This document shows positions 62,301 through 64,000 of a DNA stretch of 64,000 nucleotides, in pieces (within the stretch, counting starts at the first letter, position 1; each line of letters starts with the position of its first letter). The notes beneath the pieces were generated by a model, which was not told where the DNA came from, did not search any database, and saw only the letters and a list, made by a program, of their open reading frames with translations. Source of the stretch: Enoplolaimus lenunculus (Eukaryota; Nematoda; Enoplea; Enoplida; Thoracostomopsidae); NCBI GenBank assembly GCA_030248215.1, contig JASANG010003696.1, positions 62,001 through 126,000 on the forward strand. Reading direction: 5' to 3'. The position numbers and the translations under genes were made by a program.

Positions 62301-62981
62301 ATGTCCGTTCAAGTACAGTTACATCCAGCAATGTGTTTTTATATATTAATTTATTCGCAAACGCCCTGTTGGTACAGTTGATTCTAGCATTATTTTCAAA
62401 CACAGGCGTATTGCGTTTTTTGCAAATTGAAAACACAAAATGCAATAAAGTAAAGAAACCTGATTGGTAATGGTATATACACAGTACAGGGTAGTTATAT
62501 ATGTGTGTATGCTATAACCATGGTTCCATCTGAATTCCTGTTCCGGCGTAAAATCCGGCAAATTTCAATTCCTGTTCGTGTTTTAGCGATAAACCACTGG
62601 TTTTGCGGCAAACTACGGGTGAACTTAAAGACAAAAAATTTTCCTCTCGAAAATTTTGCTGGGAATAAGCTTCTTTTCACAGCATCTGTTTCATCTGCAC
62701 ATTCCTCAAATGTTCAAGTTATCGACCAAGCATTTGTAGAATTTGGGAAACTGTTTAATAAAACAGCATAATTTATTTTGATTTATAGCGTGAATAAGCA
62801 GTATTCCTGTTTCTATTCCTGTGAAAAAATAAATTCCTGTTCATTTTCCTGCTTCACGTGAAATGTAGCCCTGTAGGATCCTTACCTCTGAAACAATCTG
62901 TCCGATGTCCTCGAACTCTTTTAATCTAAACAAAACATAGCCTGACGCATGCTCAAAAAGAAAAAACATAGGACCTTCCAT
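53380..62981 (-). CDS. NOP56: NOP56, box C/D snoRNP core protein, 13 coding exons, 539 aa
   Basis: Core scaffold of box C/D snoRNPs, acting with fibrillarin, NOP58 and the 15.5K protein in the nucleolus to guide rRNA 2'-O-methylation. Coding exons in order: 62886-62981, 62148-62262, 61758-61928, 60160-60257, 59184-59290, 58173-58294, 57082-57293, 56565-56682, 55873-56045, 55508-55603, 54809-54919, 53661-53724, 53380-53516; all phases agree. The N-terminal NOP5NT domain is ~4-68 ([12 protein letters not shown]). [20 protein letters not shown] (~149-168) leads into [13 protein letters not shown] and the Nop domain with [45 protein letters not shown] and [13 protein letters not shown] run from ~250 to 404. 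Lys-rich segments (~438-452, 475-482, 525-535) form the usual KKE/D-type tail. Length is slightly under that of human NOP56 (594). The start codon is chosen by alignment with the family. Confidence 0.97.
53925..54288. mobile_element. hAT-like element remnant in NOP56 intron 11
   Basis: It starts CATGGTGTAACCGGAGATCC and ends CATCCGTCTACACCTTG, with TATCCG/TTTCCG words inside. There is no clear target duplication. A TTAGGC-word fragment abuts it on the left (53818-53924), and another lies at 54345-54470. Confidence 0.6.
54690..54817. repeat. 64-bp tandem duplication covering the NOP56 exon-11 donor
   Basis: Units 54690-54753 and 54754-54817 are identical except at one base. The unit nearer the exon holds the real donor (TTTCGGAG|GTATCA on the minus strand). 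In the other unit the donor reads GCATCA. The spare site could only act as a weak GC donor and would shift frame. Confidence 0.9.
57626..58010. mobile_element. hAT-like MITE with CCGGAA arrays, 385 bp (NOP56 intron 6)
   Basis: The ends are CAGGGTGCAACCGGAATTCC and TAATTCCGGTTGCACCCTG, flanked by a perfect 8-bp duplication CCACCAAT (57618-57625, 58011-58018). Arrays of GGTTCC/GGAACC lie inside both ends, with a unique 200-bp core between. Confidence 0.96.
58498..58894. mobile_element. hAT-like MITE with GGAACA words (NOP56 intron 5)
   Basis: It begins CAGGGTTCCAACAGGAATTA and ends TTTCCGGATGAACCCTG. The flanks ACGTTTAA and GTATTTAA match 6 of 8. GGAACAGGAAT words repeat inside both ends. Confidence 0.85.
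59415..59961. mobile_element. GCGTAGCCAGG element with nested GGTCTC-array element (NOP56 intron 4)
   Basis: Outer ends GGGCGTAGCCAGG and CCTGGCTACGCGC are inverted; flanks ATGCACAA and ATGCACAC differ at one base, so it is hAT-like. Inside, 59515-59905 carries GGTCTCGATCTCGG words at both ends in opposite orientation, which I read as a second MITE inserted in the first. Confidence 0.85.
60467..61271. mobile_element. G-rich TIR transposon, 805 bp, with transposase-like N-terminus
   Basis: Perfect 13-bp ends CTGGCTTCTCCAC/GTGGAGAAGCCAG are flanked by a 5-bp duplication AACTA (60462-60466, 61272-61276). Inside each end are arrays of CTGGGGGGC, GGGCCCCC and CGCCGGGGGG. Between them, at 61005, an open frame starts [19 protein letters not shown], which resembles the first residues of many DNA-transposon proteins and contains a PCNA-binding-type QRTIKSYF. 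The frame then runs into the right-hand array, so the rest of the transposase is missing. The superfamily is not settled; 5-bp duplications do not fit hAT. Located in NOP56 intron 3. Confidence 0.85.
61355..61739. mobile_element. hAT-like MITE with CCGGAA arrays, 385 bp (NOP56 intron 3, inverted copy)
   Basis: Same family and length as 57626-58010 but in the opposite orientation. Perfect 8-bp duplication GTACATAT (61347-61354, 61740-61747). Its right edge is 10 bp from the 5' splice site of NOP56 exon 3. Confidence 0.96.
62519..62873. mobile_element. hAT-like MITE with AATTCCTGTTCC words (NOP56 intron 1)
   Basis: It starts CATGGTTCCATCTGAATTCC and ends GAAATGTAGCCCTG, with ATTCCTGTT words at both ends, related to the element at 58498. 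No target duplication is recognisable. The right end is 12 bp from the donor of NOP56 exon 1. Confidence 0.7.
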
Positions 62982-63169
62982 CTTATTACTGCCACTTTGT
63001 CAATGTAGCATAACTGTATTACGATATTCCTAAATGAGTATGTAAGTAGCATTAATAACAAATATATTTTTATACAATATACAGCGGTCACGAACTTCCA
63101 AACCCGTAGCTGTTCTTTTATCTTTTACACTATCTACCCTAACGCGTCGACCGTAGGCTCGCGGTAAGC

Positions 63170-63385
63170 ATACTATAATTGCATATGCACAAGAACAATC
63201 TGAGTGACAGGCTATTGACTGAGGCCCCACCCTCGGCGTTCCCATTCGGTCCAGCTATTTCTTCTTTGGAATTGTTGTTATATTCCAATTCCGAGCCCGT
63301 GACGACTGTGATCAATGAATATTCAGTGTCTTGTTTTCTTGCAATAATAATCTTGTCAGGTGCCAAAGCTCCTTAAAATTATCTC
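63170..63385 (-). CDS. Possible exon of an upstream minus-strand gene
   Basis: Not recognised. A minus-strand frame after an acceptor-like TTTTAAG at about 63380 reads ALAPDKIIIARKQDTEYSL and continues acidic and Ser/Asn/Gly-rich, ending near a GTATGC donor at about 63175. A second stretch at 63060-63110 (TATGLEVRDR) looks coding but cannot be joined cleanly. The overlapping plus-strand frame is less protein-like. If real, the gene would end within tens of bases of the NOP56 start. Confidence 0.3.
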
Positions 63386-63399
63386 ATTTCCGACTAAAT

Positions 63400-64000
63400 A
63401 TCAATATATCATTCGGCGTTTTATGTCATATATATTTTGTGTTGTGTTTTTAGGTTGTATTTCTCCTCTTTACGACCAATCTCTATGCGCTCAGTTTAAT
63501 GCACTTTTCCATTTCTGCCAATTCATCTCATTTTCCCCATGTTTGTGCAATTTTAAAATGTCATTTTATGTGATCTTATGTGTGCTTATTTGGATGTTTT
63601 TCTATCGTCCCGTTCCCATTTCCTACCAAATTATACGCGCGCATTTATGCATACTGCCAATTGCCATATCTGCATTTGTCACATAATGATGGATTATTAT
63701 TCGGGAAATTTCTGCGGTTTTTAAGTAGAGCTAGCTAGTAGAAAGTGCGTATTTCAACATATGGCGTGTAACTATGTTAAGCGAGTTAACAGCAACTTTC
63801 GGAATCATTTTCGCGTATTGGGAATAAATATTAAATAAACTATTTCTTATCATAATGAGCGTAGTGCAACGTGTAGTGTGACATGCAGATGAATGAAGGC
63901 AAATTGAAACCTCATGCTAATGCTTCACATCAGTGCTGATGCATATGTAGTGTCTTCATTCGCAATAGCGGCAAAAACGTGGAAGAACAAAGATAAATGT
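63400..64000. other. Window end, no gene seen
   Basis: AT-rich sequence with no exon-like structure on either strand. The plus-strand open frame at 63360-63686 has random-looking hydrophobic content and no splice or start context. Confidence 0.5.

Noticed and set aside
63360-63686. 108-codon hydrophobic frame as a membrane protein
   Set aside because: No start context, no splice signals and AT-driven codon content.

Overview
This is nuclear DNA of an animal. It is AT-rich, full of spliced genes with GT-AG introns, and packed with small inverted-repeat transposons. Two host genes can be read almost completely by joining exons whose reading phases all agree: a type I phosphatidylinositol-4-phosphate 5-kinase (21 coding exons, 831 codons) and the snoRNP core protein NOP56 (13 coding exons, 539 codons), both on the minus strand. 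Intron sizes, the mobile-element load and possible 5' acceptor sites just upstream of start codons suggest an invertebrate. A tunicate-like genome is my guess only; nothing in the window fixes the species.

Layout. 1-4727: the 3' part of a plus-strand gene with three C2H2 zinc fingers, not identified. 4728-12969: intergenic, with a tandem duplication and several MITEs. 12970-30495: PIP5K1, whose 6.4-kb intron 10 holds a dead LINE fragment and other repeats. 30496-35003: intergenic, MITE-rich. 35004-49439: three plus-strand, two-exon genes for short secreted peptides sharing a signal peptide and the same intron position and phase. Two are clear paralogues; the third has the same architecture but a Pro/Trp/Arg-rich mature part. 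They are separated by MITEs, a minisatellite of E2F-like words and an (ATA)n tract. 49440-53379: repeats and a local duplication. 53380-62981: NOP56, with at least seven transposons in its introns. 62982-64000: mostly empty, with one doubtful minus-strand exon.

The peptide family is the best candidate for something undescribed. The other theme is a set of hAT-like MITEs with clear or near-clear 8-bp target duplications. The inner flank of each family is built from its own short word (CCGGAA, GGCATC, GGAACA, GGTCTC, ATATCCGG, TTAGGC). They explain most of the strange simple-sequence patches, including nematode-telomere-like TTAGGC runs.

The two large genes act in unrelated core pathways: phosphoinositide signalling at membranes, and 2'-O-methylation and ribosome biogenesis in the nucleolus. 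I found no tRNA or rRNA, no convincing intronic C/D snoRNA and no CRISPR.
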